Shown piece after piece: positions 11,502-20,448 of a stretch of 23,553 bases of DNA. A program made the translations under genes and the position numbers. Numbering within the stretch: the stretch's first letter is position 1; each line of letters starts with the position of its first letter. This DNA comes from Teratosphaeria epicoccoides. Lineage: Eukaryota > Ascomycota > Dothideomycetes > Mycosphaerellales > Teratosphaeriaceae. The stretch is from NCBI GenBank assembly GCA_021401465.1, contig JADDMT010000259.1:1-23553 (forward strand), read 5' to 3'. The notes under the pieces were generated by a model. The model was not told the origin of the DNA, made no database searches, and was given only the letters and a program-made list of their open reading frames with translations.

Positions 11502-11504
11502 CAC
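11459..11504. repeat. Perfect 13-bp inverted repeat of the TATAC family
   Basis: Arms GTGCTAGTAGTAT and ATACTACTAGCAC separated by 20 nt. The left half continues into TATACTAGC, making it a member of the dispersed palindrome family. Confidence 0.7.
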
Positions 11505-12211
11505 TTCGATATCAATAGGAGGTACTAGTAGTAGTTTAGTAGCTACAGGGTATATATTAGCTAACAGTCGTGATATAGCATAGCATGCGCTCTGCTCGAT
11601 TAGTGTGACCTTATAAGCAACTAGTCGAACGTTGTAGAGAAGGTAGAGGATGCGCTCGGCGACACTAAGTTAAGGGATAGTTAGTTGTAGTAGCACATGG
11701 CATTTACGGACTCGACCTTGTCAGAGCAGATTAAGGGCTATAGCGACAAGGTCTTTAATGATGCGACCTTCAAGAAGCTACAGGAGAGGCGAAATAGTAG
11801 CGCTTTAGGAGAGTCGTTAGTAGTGAAGGTAAGCTAGTAGAATGGAATAGAGGATGAGGGCAAGTAAAAGAGTCATGTGTAAGAGCCGATATAGGATGTG
11901 TAGATAGTATGTAGTAGCTATGCATTTGTTACTAGCTATACTAATTAAGGTCTTCGGGCGTAAGGCGCAAGTCAGATATAGCAGCTTGCTTAAATTTAAG
12001 AGGCGTTGTAAAAGCTGCGTTTAAGCTGTATATGTGTTTAGTGTTAGCAAATCTGCTTGACCTGCGTTATACGTCAGATTTAGTGTTAATAGTAAAAGAG
12101 CATAGTGCGACAATAACAAGATTTGTAGTATTAACTAAAATCATGACTTTAACGTCTATTACATGTAAATTGTTTTGATTTGAGTATCTCGGCTCGCGTG
12201 CCCGAGCTACT

Positions 12212-12233
12212 TGCCGCTAGTATACTACTAGGA
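12212..12233. repeat. TATAC-centred short palindrome, copy 6
   Basis: TGCCGCTAGTATACTACTAG, matching copies 2 and 3 almost base for base although about 10.6 kb away. Confidence 0.55.
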
Positions 12234-12264
12234 GTAAGTTACTTACTAATAGCACTCTTACACT

Positions 12265-12299
12265 CTAAGCTACTCGCGTCCGCAACACGAGTAGCTTAG
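12265..12299. repeat. Perfect 12-bp hairpin
   Basis: Arms CTAAGCTACTCG (12265-12276) and CGAGTAGCTTAG (12288-12299) with an 11-nt loop. It is not followed by a T-run and no terminator role is claimed. Confidence 0.7.
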
Positions 12300-12361
12300 G
12301 AGGGGCCGAGTTTCTCGGGGGTACATACGAACAGGCCAAGTCAGACAAGTAGGTAAGTAAG

Positions 12362-12383
12362 CTAAGTAACACAAGTTACTTAG
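12362..12383. repeat. Perfect 9-bp hairpin with 4-nt loop
   Basis: CTAAGTAAC, loop ACAA, GTTACTTAG. Related AAGTAG/CTACTT sequence flanks extend the pairing imperfectly. Confidence 0.65.
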
Positions 12384-12843
12384 TCTACTTAGGGCCTTGA
12401 TTTTCGTGACAGTGTAAGGGGGACAGCAGTCTAAAGACAAGTTTCATTCACGAGCATTATAGTAGGAAGAAGGGAGTAGTTAGCAACCTTTCTACCCCGT
12501 TATGAGAAGGGCTTACGTAGATCGTAGTATAGGCTACAGTAATAGTGCAGATAACATGGGGATGACTCGGAGATGTAGACAGCCTAGGGGTCTGTTTTGA
12601 TTGTTTATTTAGTAGTAGACAAAAAGGTGTATTTTGTGACGAACAAGCTAAGCTCGTGAGTTAAGAGGGCCTGTATTTAATATCGATACCCCGAGAACGA
12701 TGCTTTTTCCTGTTCTTTAGCCTATTATGGACTACGTATTAGAATAGTAGCTAATTACTACAGGCAAGCGGCTATAGTAGTGTGTGTTCTAACTACTACA
12801 TATTGCTAACACTTAGTAGTGATGCCTGTCGCTAGATCGCAGG

Positions 12844-12864
12844 GCTAGGAGTAAGGCTAAGTAG
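12844..12864 (+). repeat. Direct repeat, unit 1 (partner 12984-13004)
   Basis: GCTAGGAGTAAGGCTAAGTA and its next base recur 140 bp downstream with one A/G difference, itself a RIP-type transition. Confidence 0.6.
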
Positions 12865-12983
12865 ACATACATGTCAGAGGAGCGTACGAGTGTAGGTAAG
12901 TAGCGATCAAGTAGAAAGCCGTTAAAAAAGCACGCCTACAAGTAGGCATGAGTAGGAAGGCTAACGAGCCTATGAATCAAGTA

Positions 12984-13004
12984 GCTAGGAGTAGGGCTAA
13001 GTAG
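12984..13004 (+). repeat. Direct repeat, unit 2 (partner 12844-12864)
   Basis: Same 21-bp unit with one mismatch. Its end overlaps the left arm of the fold-back at 12997-13069. Confidence 0.6.
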
Positions 13005-13069
13005 GCCGAGCTAGTAAGATACTACTAGTATACTACTAGCACTTACTTAGCTGACTCGGCTCTACTTAG
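12997..13069. repeat. 73-bp imperfect fold-back centred on a TATAC palindrome
   Basis: Left arm CTAAGTAGGCCGAG pairs with CTCGGCTCTACTTAG on the right with one bulge. Inner CTAGTAAG pairs imperfectly with ACTTACTTAG, and ACTACTAGTATACTACTAGC lies in the centre. It resembles a miniature inverted-repeat element or the remnant of a larger terminal structure. Confidence 0.6.
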
Positions 13070-13519
13070 TCTACTCTTTGTACTTCGTACTACTTAGGGG
13101 TTAGGTTTTCGAGATGTTAATTCTTCCGCGAAGCGCATGAGATGCGCCTGCGTGCGTCACGTGCGGCTTAGCTCCTTAGCACAACCGAATGAGCCTATAG
13201 CTTAGCTGTCTGGTATCATTTGCCCCCTTCTCCTATAAGGGTCGTCTTGACACTTAGAGAGCTCCCTTCCTGCGCTAAGCAAGATCGGGTCCCCTACAGT
13301 TTACTCTGTAAGCAGGTAGCCCCCTTCTAAACCCCCTTCCTCGCAGAGGCAGGTTATAAATCGTGCTAGAGTCATGACTTAGGCGACATGACTCTTTGTC
13401 GCTACGTGAAGCGTGCCGCGAACACGCTCGTCAGTTCTAATTAGTTCTAGCGCTAGTTGCCTGTAGTAACAGGGAGTTTATAGCTATAGGAGGCTTCTAC
13501 AGTGTAAATAGCGCGCGGG

Positions 13520-13526
13520 TATAAAA
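13520..13526 (+). promoter_or_regulatory. TATA box of gene F
   Basis: TATAAAA, 61 bp before the ATG at 13581, followed by a pyrimidine-rich CTTTCTTCATCACATTAACC leader typical of fungal start regions. Confidence 0.6.
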
Positions 13527-13853
13527 TCCGCTATTCGCATGTAGTAATCCTAACTTTCTTCATCACATTAACCTTTTAACATGCCTCCTAAAGGTTCTAA
13601 GATCGCCGCTAGCGCTACGCTAGCTACTCCTACGAGGTTAACAGGCGCCTAGCCTACTTAGTTTACGCCCTCCTCCTACTACGGTTATAGTGAGGAGCCG
13701 CTTGTTAACGACTACAAGCGCTACACGTAGTACATCGGCCTTTCTAGTGCCTGTCGCTTGCTTTAAACATATGTAGGGCGCTATTAACTTGATTTTAGAG
13801 TATAGGCTATACACCGCGTGCTTTAAGTTAGGACAGCAGAAGCGTTATAAGCG

Positions 13854-13921
13854 GTATGCCTCTTTGTCTGCCTAAGGCTTATACTTCTCCTACTTATCGT
13901 AACTACTAACTATGCTTGCAG
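13854..13921 (+). other. Intron 2 of gene F
   Basis: GTATGC donor, CTACTAAC branch and TTGCAG acceptor, 68 nt. Phase is consistent (CG|C codon). Confidence 0.75.
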
Positions 13922-14108
13922 CTATAGTAAGAGTAACTACGTGTACATCCCTATAAACTAGGCTATAGCGGCCGAATACAATGTCGTGCTCTACGCCTGC
14001 GCTAAGGCCGAGCGTGTTAGGCGCGATCCTAATACTACTAGCGAGGATTACGCTGTAGCCTAGCGAGCCTACCTAGACGCTACCGCGAACTAGCGCCCGC
14101 TACTTAAG

Positions 14109-14171
14109 GTATGTTTTCCGCCTGCTTGTCGCATACCTTAGGCATAGGTTCTAGGTACTAACTGTCTATAG
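14109..14171 (+). other. Intron 3 of gene F
   Basis: GTATGT donor, GTACTAAC branch and CTATAG acceptor, 63 nt, phase 0 on both sides. Confidence 0.8.
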
Positions 14172-14336
14172 AGGCTATAGCGTAACCGCGACTCCATGCC
14201 TAAGCGCTTCCCTGCTATTACGGCCAAGGCCAAGCGTGCTACTAGCGCCGCGCTAGCAGGCAGTAGCAGCTAGGCTGTCGCCGCTACCAAGTAGAACACG
14301 CAGGCCTTAGTAGGCCTCTTCGAGCTCAGCTACGCT

Positions 14337-14386
14337 ATAAGTCCCCTAGCCTGTTGTTTACTCGTTGCATGCTAACCTGCTAATAG
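14337..14386 (+). other. Intron 4 of gene F with mutated donor site
   Basis: The donor reads ATAAGT where GTAAGT is expected, a TpG-to-TpA change in GCTGTAAGT. Branch TGCTAAC and acceptor AATAG are intact, and both exon edges are in phase 0. Confidence 0.65.
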
Positions 14387-14476
14387 TTCCTAGATGCCCG
14401 CGTGCCCCGCGCGGATCTCACTCGCGCCGACGCTACCATGAGTAGCCTCTAGGCCTGCCTCGATGACGAGATAGAG

Positions 14477-14533
14477 GTAAGCATATCCCGCGAATACTCC
14501 CTGTCCTATCATTGTCTGCTAACCCCTTGCTAG
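14477..14533 (+). other. Intron 5 of gene F
   Basis: GTAAGC donor, TGCTAAC branch and CTAG acceptor, 57 nt, phase 0 (GAG|GAG). Confidence 0.75.
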
Positions 14534-14779
14534 GAGCATGAGGGCCTTATAGACCTCCTAGGTCGTCGCCCTAACAGTAATGAAGACATAGAGGCGGAGG
14601 AGGATACGGACATAGTAATAGGGGATAATGCGGAGATAGTAGTAGAGGATGATAAGTAGCCTTGATTCAGGTACTCTTAGGGGGTAGGCAGCTCTAGCTG
14701 TAAGCATGCTTGGCTTTCGCGCCCCGCCTAAGGCTAAAATATAGGTAGCCTGTAATGCCGTTTCCCCCTAGGCTTACTT

Positions 14780-17700
14780 TTTCCTTTATCCTCTGCCTGA
14801 TCTCTTCTTGCCTCTCTCCTACGCTAGGTATGCTTCGATTAGGTCCTTCGCGCCCTCGTAGTAGCTTCATTAACCTAGATGTTATAGTCCTCTAGCTAAT
14901 CCTTCTACTACACTAGGTATTAGCATATACTGCTATGTACCCTTGTACCCCTAATAGCCTTAACCTCATACTCGCTACTCTCTTTAGCGAGAGGCATAGG
15001 GTAGGCAGGCTCTTCGCCTACTCGGCCCTTCTAAGGCTCAAGCAGCGAGACATAGAAAACATTGTAGATGCGGTACTAGGAAGGCAGTACTAGGCAATAA
15101 GCCTGATTACCTATTACGTCTAGCACGCGGAATAGTCTGACGAATCGGGCTGCTATCTTCTTCTTTAGCACTAGTAGTCGCAAGTTCTTAGTCGACAATA
15201 GCACTATATCTCCTATAGAGTAAGCTTGGCGCTTATGCCGCGTGTTATAGTACTCTGCCTACTAGTTTAATATTTGTCGCTAATTTTCTTTAAGCCTTTT
15301 AGTTACGTCGCGTAACTAATGCGCGCACTCTATAGTAGCTAGTACCCTTCCTTTAGCAGACTCGTCCTAAGGCGCTAATGTTAGGGAAGGCTAGAATCCT
15401 AATACTACCTAGAAAGGCGACATGCTAGTAGTAGCATTGTCGTATGCGTTACTCGCATATTCAGCTTGTAGTAACAACTTGGCCTAGTTATTTTGTTCCT
15501 CATTATAGTAACAACGGAGGTATTATTCTAGAGTCTAGTTTGCCTACTTAGTCTAGCTGTCAGTTTGCGGATGAAAAGCTATGCTAAGCTTATGCTTTAG
15601 CTGCGCTTTACATGTAAAGTCACTCTAGTATTAGCTAGTAAAGACACTACCACAATCTAAGAGTACTCCTTCTAGCATGCTAAAACGACATATAACTTCA
15701 TGTACTATAAGGTTTACTAGTTCTACGCTAGTACACGTCTTATTAGTTAGGACAAAGATTACTATCTTAGAGAACCTATTAACAATTACTAGGATAGTAT
15801 CATACATATACCCGAAGAGCTTGCTTAGGGGCAGATCTGTGATAAAGTCTATAGTAATCTCTTGCTAAGGCCTATTAGGTAGGGGCAAGGCATGCGCCTT
15901 ACTATATCCGCGATAGCGCTTACTCTTCATTATCTAGCACATATAGCAGGTTCGGACGTATTCGTTAACCTCCTTTGTAATATCTAGCTACTAGTACTTT
16001 CGTAACAACAAGGCAAGAGTATAGTCTCTCCTAAAGTGCCTAGCTAACAGGTTGTTATAGTGCAAGCGTAGTAGTTATGCCTTTAATGCTTTATCATTTA
16101 GGACCTAAATGTAATCGCTTTTATACTAGACGCCATACTTGTACTCCTAGTCCTCGCTAGTGCTTTCAGGTCGCTCTAAGGCTAATTGTAGCTTGCGAAG
16201 CAGGGTCTCTACATTCTCTGACATGTCCTTTGCTAGAGACTCTTCCTAGGTCACTACCTTGCAAATGAAGGCTAGTAGGGTTGCCGTAGGTTAGTGCTCT
16301 CTAGGTCGGGGCAGGAGCTCTATGCTCTTCGCCCGCTATACGCATGTAGCCTAGATGCGATTAATAACCGGGTTATTAGCTTGTTCTCCCTCCTAGCCCT
16401 AGAACGACAGTTTATTTCTTAGGGTTAGGAGGAGTGTGTTTGCCGCCTATATGGTTAGTACGTAGTCCGCGCGACAAGAAGGCCTATCGGCTAGGTTGTT
16501 AGTTCCCTTATTATGCTTAATAGCAAAATTGAACCTCGACAAATACATAGCCTACTAAGCTTAGCGGCAGTTTAGCTGTTTCACGCCTATGAATCTACAA
16601 AGGTTATTATAGTTAGAGAGTACGCGAATAGTCTGCAGCGCGCCCTCAAGATAGTAGCGCCATGTCTTAAAGCATTCCACGATTGCTAACAGCTCTTAGT
16701 TATAGGTCTCGTAGTTCCGCTCCGCTAGGGTAAACTTCTAAGAGTAGAATGTAATAGGGTGCTAGCGAGTAGTGCCTTCGCCTGCGACGAGCTAGGAGAG
16801 AATGCCGCCTAAGGCGAATCTAGAGGCGTCCGTTTCTATCTTGATTAGAAGTTCAGGATCATAATGCTAGAGGATTAGAGTACTAGTAAAGGCTGCTATA
16901 AGCATGCGGAAAGCAGCCTCTTTAGCCTCCCCCTATAGGAACAGGCTACCCTTTCCCTTAGCCATAGTAGTAAGCGGCGCGGCTATTTTAGAATAGTTCT
17001 TAATAAACCTCCGGTAGAAGTTAGCGAAGCTAAGAAAGCTCTAAACTTCCTTTAGAGTCTTAGGTATAGGCTACTCCTTTACTACGCTAAGCTTGCTCTT
17101 ATCTATTAACACACCTAAGCTGTTAATGACGAAGCCTAGGAACTCTAGCTAGTAAGTATAGAACTCGCACTTCTTTTAGCTAGCATATAGAGCGTATTTT
17201 CGCAGCCGTTCTAATACTAGGCGTAGGTACCGAGTATGTTCCTCGCGTGAGTCGCTGTAGATCAGGATATCGTCTAAGTATACTACGTAACAAACATCTA
17301 TGAGGCCGGCGAGGGCTTAATTAATGTACGCTTAAAAGGTTGCTAGAGCATTAGTTAACCTAAAAGGCATCACTAGATACTTAAAGTAACTATAGCGCGT
17401 GTAAAACGCACTCTTCTAGTAGTCATCTTCCTTGATTAGGATCCTATAGTATGCGTCCTTTAAGTCTAACTTAGAGAACCATGCTACACGCCCGAGGCGC
17501 GCAAGAGTCTTATCGATAAGCGGCAAGGGGCATTAATCCTTGACTAAAATCTCGTTTAGCCTATAGTAATCTACATATAGTCGCATAGTCCTGTCCTCCT
17601 TTAGTACAAACAGGATAGGAGCACCTGCCTCGCTAGTGCTGCGCCGGATCCAACTATTCTAGAGGGCCTAATCGAGATATTCCTAAAGCAGTTTTAGCTC

Positions 17701-19490
17701 TACTCCTAACAGATTATATAGAGGGCAAAAAGGCAGCTTCTTGCTATCTTGTAACGTGATAGCATGCTCTACGCTGTTAACGCGCCTAAGCTTAGTCACG
17801 TCCTTCTTGTTAGTGAACATGTCGGCGAAGTCCTTAACCTTATTAGGAAGAGGTTCCGGTCCTGCTATTTTACTAGTAGTAACTACGAACACCTAGGATT
17901 TAGTTTTCAATAACTAATAGAAACGCCTAGCGTCAAGCACACGTACTATGGAGGGTACGCTGCCATAACGCTACTTATCTATGTCACTATGCACGATAAT
18001 AGCCTGCTAGCGCCTCTAGGGCCGCCCTAGCAAGACTAGCGCTCTAGGCATATCTAAGGCGTAGAATATGCTCTACGTATGCTTCTCGTATCCTGTACTA
18101 TCTGCTAGCCAAGTCTTTAGCTAATACGCGCCATAACAATGGCCTCTCTTCCCCTAGAATAAATCCATAGTAGGAAGAGGCACACTTGCGACTCGCTTAA
18201 GCCTATGCTATAAGGCGTAAGCTTAAGACATGACGTTAATGTCTACGTAGTTATTAAGTAACATGTCTGTCTTAACTTCGTCCCCTTCTGCGACAACGAC
18301 AGCGCTATTTAGACGCTTCGTAGGCACTAGGGCTATGTCTAGTCCCAAAGCATCTTCGCTTCTAGTCGAGGCTATAGAAAGGCTCCTTGACTAGTAACTA
18401 GCCCTTGCCTAACGTACTACTACTATCCTCTTATGCAGTAGGCAGGCTTAGTCATAGCGTCAAGCCTTAGCTAGCTACACTGTTTCTACCTTGCGGGTAG
18501 AGGCTATTACCTCCCTCTTTAGTACACGACAGTCCCGCGCCTAATAGCCGGGTTTACTACAGTTGTAGCAGTTGTCATTCTTGTCGGCTACTCCGCTACT
18601 ACTCTAAGCAGGTAGCGCTAACCTTCGAGAGTCTCTACTAGGCTTCTTACTGTTACCCCTATTAGGTTTCTTTAGGTCCCGTTAGTTTTAATGCTTGCTA
18701 GTAGTATGTTTATGTAGAGCACGCGAGCCTCTTACTCCTAACTACTTAATCTGAGTTACTAGGGAGATTAATTCATCCCTAGTCTTAGGTGCCTAATAGT
18801 ATACCGTGATAGCCTCGCTCAAGGTATCTCGCAGCTTCACGAGTAGGTACTACCTACGCTACGTAGGGGTATATAGTTCTATCTGCTCTTCTAGCGTAGC
18901 CAAATACACTGCGAATAAGGAAGTACTTTGCTTCTCGCCTTGCTTAGTAGTCTCGTACTACTAGGCTACAGTTAGCCCGCGATTAGTAGGATCCTCGACT
19001 ACGTCTACTATCTCCTAGCAGAACATCTCCTACGTATACTCTAGCGCCAAATCAGCTACTTTATGCCTATTATGCTAGGCGTCTGCTATGTCTCCCTCGA
19101 GGAACATGCTTGCGTATATAATCCTTGCATGCGAACTACTATAGGCTATGCCTAACAACGCGAACACCTTATCTAAGTGACGGATAAACGTCCTTGCTTC
19201 TTTCAAGGTCTTCCCTAAGAACTTAGGGGGTAGTTCGAGGCGTAGGCTACCTAAGTTACGCATAGTTAGAGCTAGCAAGTCAGCTGATTATGTCGAAGTC
19301 ATCGAGGCTACTTCTAGTTGCTAGAAGCCTGCTGCCTACATGCGTTTACGCTGCGCTACGTTAGCTCGTAGATCATATAGTCGTTATGCTTTTACTAGCT
19401 CCGCCTACTCTTCCTCTAGGCGCGCTATCTCTTTGTCTTCAGTTTCCTCTATGACGCTACAGGCGTCCTCTCCTTCTCCTAGCTAGCCGT
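14780..19490 (-). pseudogene. Gag-Pol of the minus-strand chromovirus
   Basis: Gag begins near 19490 with a Glu/Lys-rich coiled-coil-like segment and reaches a conserved core around 19075-19278 (PPKFLGKTLKEARTFI). The CCHC zinc knuckle at 18529-18570 reads CYNC..PGY.ARDC, with the His mutated to Tyr and the next codon a stop. The RT active site at about 17275-17286 reads YLDD. RNase H is marked by ETDAS near 16825. The integrase zinc-binding CxxC is near 15943 and its first catalytic Asp lies in ITIDFITDLP near 15855. A chromodomain with the EYEV and YLV patterns lies at about 14840-14973 and would direct integration to marked chromatin in an active copy. Many TAG/TAA stops make it dead. No canonical D-S/T-G protease triad was found where expected. 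Confidence 0.85.
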
Positions 19491-19522
19491 CGCGTTAATG
19501 CTAGGTATAAGCAGGCGTGTAG

Positions 19523-19845
19523 CTAATATAGATGTATATGCTATATAATATGGAAATATCTCGTAGTATGACAGAGTAATCTAACCTTTTAGTAGGTATA
19601 AGACAGCGCTGCTTTCTGCTTATCGCAGAGGTAGCGCTAAGGGTGCTTATTACCCCTGACGCCCCTTAATTAGGGAAAGCATGTCTGAGCCTAACCCCGT
19701 AGGGGTACTGTAGGGTCAGCGACGTAGGGGCGTCCTACATCGACAACTAAGCCCTCTTAGACGATATATAAGCTAACGTATGTACGAAGGACCCCCTTAC
19801 TATATGTAGCAGGGTCACTACATGCTAAGGGCAGGCATTAGAACT
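19523..19845 (-). repeat. 5' LTR of the minus-strand Gypsy element (inverted copy of 20449-20771)
   Basis: About 322 bp, closely matching the inverted block at 20449-20771 from GTTCTAATG to CATCTATATTAG. At ten or more positions this copy has TpA where the other keeps CpA or TpG, so it has been mutated more heavily. Exact LTR ends are not certain. Confidence 0.75.
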
Positions 19846-19932
19846 GTCATAAGGGTAGGTGCCGATAGCAGGAAGGTGACCAGGTGTTAGACTTAGGAGC
19901 TATGAAGAATATCGACAATAGCAGTTGACCTT
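19845..19932 (+). repeat. 88-bp tandem repeat, unit 1
   Basis: Begins TGTCATAAGGGTAGGTGCCG. It differs from unit 2 at six positions, all C/T or G/A transitions. Confidence 0.9.
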
Positions 19933-20020
19933 TGTCATAAGGGTAGGTGCCGATAGCAGGAAGGTGACTAGGTGTTAGACTCGGGAGCTGTGAAGAATAT
20001 CGACAATGGCAGTTAACCTT
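19933..20020 (+). repeat. 88-bp tandem repeat, unit 2
   Basis: Directly follows unit 1. Three of the six differences put TpA in unit 1 (one a double CG-to-TA change), and two put TpA in unit 2, showing that the two copies were mutated independently. Confidence 0.9.
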
Positions 20021-20448
20021 ATAACTGACTCTCCTCTAAGCAAGAGAGGATTAAATTGAGATTAAGCACGAAGCTCCTAACTGCCTGTCCTAAAGCCATC
20101 CCTATATACTAGAGAGCGACAGAGCAGCTCTGTTAGATCTGTCGACAGACCCGACAGATCCGTGTCTGTAGATCTGTAGACTAACCCCACAGATCTAAGG
20201 GTCTGTTATCACGTGATAGATCCCTTCTTCCTTGCAAGCCCATAGATCTGTAGACTAACCCTACAGATCTAGGGATCTATCCTCATGTAACAGATCCTTT
20301 CTTCTATGACTATGCCTATGACTCATAGTACTCCTATGACAGTACTATGACTCATAGCACTTAGGACCTACATGATCCTGTATCCTATAGTACTCCGGAC
20401 AGTACTCCTGTGATACGGTTGATACTAGGGGACTATTTGAACCGCATG
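20021..20448. other. Spacer between the two Gypsy LTRs with further short repeats
   Basis: No coding frame is seen. It contains a 74-bp imperfect tandem repeat (20169-20304) and two copies of CTATGACTCATAG at 20316-20328 and 20345-20357. TGTGATACGG near 20409 could be an alternative LTR start. Confidence 0.5.
20169..20304 (+). repeat. 74-bp imperfect tandem repeat, two units
   Basis: Units begin TAGATCTGTAGACTAACCC at 20169 and 20243. Differences include CCCCACAG to CCCTACAG, again C-to-T before A. The second unit is shorter. Confidence 0.7.

Larger units (their letters stand above)
9116..11867 (+). pseudogene. Gene E: RIP-degraded Ser/Arg-rich, low-complexity protein with charged C-terminal region
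   Basis: Starts at ATG 9116 after a leader intron. Residues 1-200 are strongly rich in Ser, Arg, Asn, Gln and Gly, with SRS, SSS and SQS tracts like RS-domain or disordered nucleic-acid-binding regions. A non-repetitive domain follows, continuing after an intron at 9969-10006 that fits in phase. Around 10200-10740 is a well-conserved-looking stretch of about 180 codons with few stops. A further frame change near 10800-10850 leads to a Ser/Tyr/Asn-rich tail. After the intron at 11453-11501, the last exon is open (TAG, TAA and one TGA) to TAA 11865-11867, or TAA 11880-11882 if the first is a lesion. I recognise no catalytic motif. A gag-like or RNA-binding role is possible but unsupported. Confidence 0.5.
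11883..13500. other. Non-coding spacer rich in fold-back repeats
   Basis: No coding frame was found between genes E and F. The region holds hairpins at 12265-12299, 12362-12383 and 12997-13069, TATAC palindromes at 12212 and within 13018-13043, and a 21-bp direct repeat at 12844 and 12984. The rest shows only the RIP-like base pattern. Confidence 0.5.
13581..14659 (+). pseudogene. Gene F: RIP-degraded gene of unknown function, about six exons
   Basis: ATG 13581 follows a TATA box and a pyrimidine-rich leader. Introns at about 13747-13798, 13854-13921, 14109-14171, 14337-14386 and 14477-14533 each carry a branch site and an AG acceptor. Four of them are confirmed by exon phase and the first is less certain. 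The protein is about 260 residues: a basic Ala/Lys/Ser/Thr-rich start, a Tyr-rich middle, a Lys/Arg/Ala-rich segment and a very acidic C-terminus rich in Asp and Glu. In-frame interruptions are nearly all TAG. The end is TAG 14657-14659, or TGA two codons later if that TAG is itself a lesion. No domain is recognised. The acidic tail suggests a nuclear or chromatin-related protein, but this is only a guess. It ends about 60 bp from the truncated 3' end of the neighbouring Gypsy element. Confidence 0.6.
14720..19845 (-). mobile_element. Gypsy-type chromovirus LTR retrotransposon, RIP-degraded, lacking a visible 3' LTR
   Basis: The internal region reads gag, zinc knuckle, protease region, RT, RNase H, integrase and chromodomain from right to left, the Gypsy order. 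The 5' LTR is the block at 19523-19845, a near copy of the inverted block at 20449-20771. No LTR copy is found at the left end, where gene F lies, so the 3' end is truncated or replaced. Stops are almost all TAG or TAA. Confidence 0.85.

Noticed and set aside
1..14659. Idea that genes A-F are an integrated viral or linear-plasmid genome, because of the helicase
   Set aside because: The genes carry ordinary fungal spliceosomal introns, and no polymerase, capping or capsid gene was recognised.
15677..15868. Open plus-strand frame of 63 codons
   Set aside because: Antisense to the integrase of the minus-strand chromovirus.
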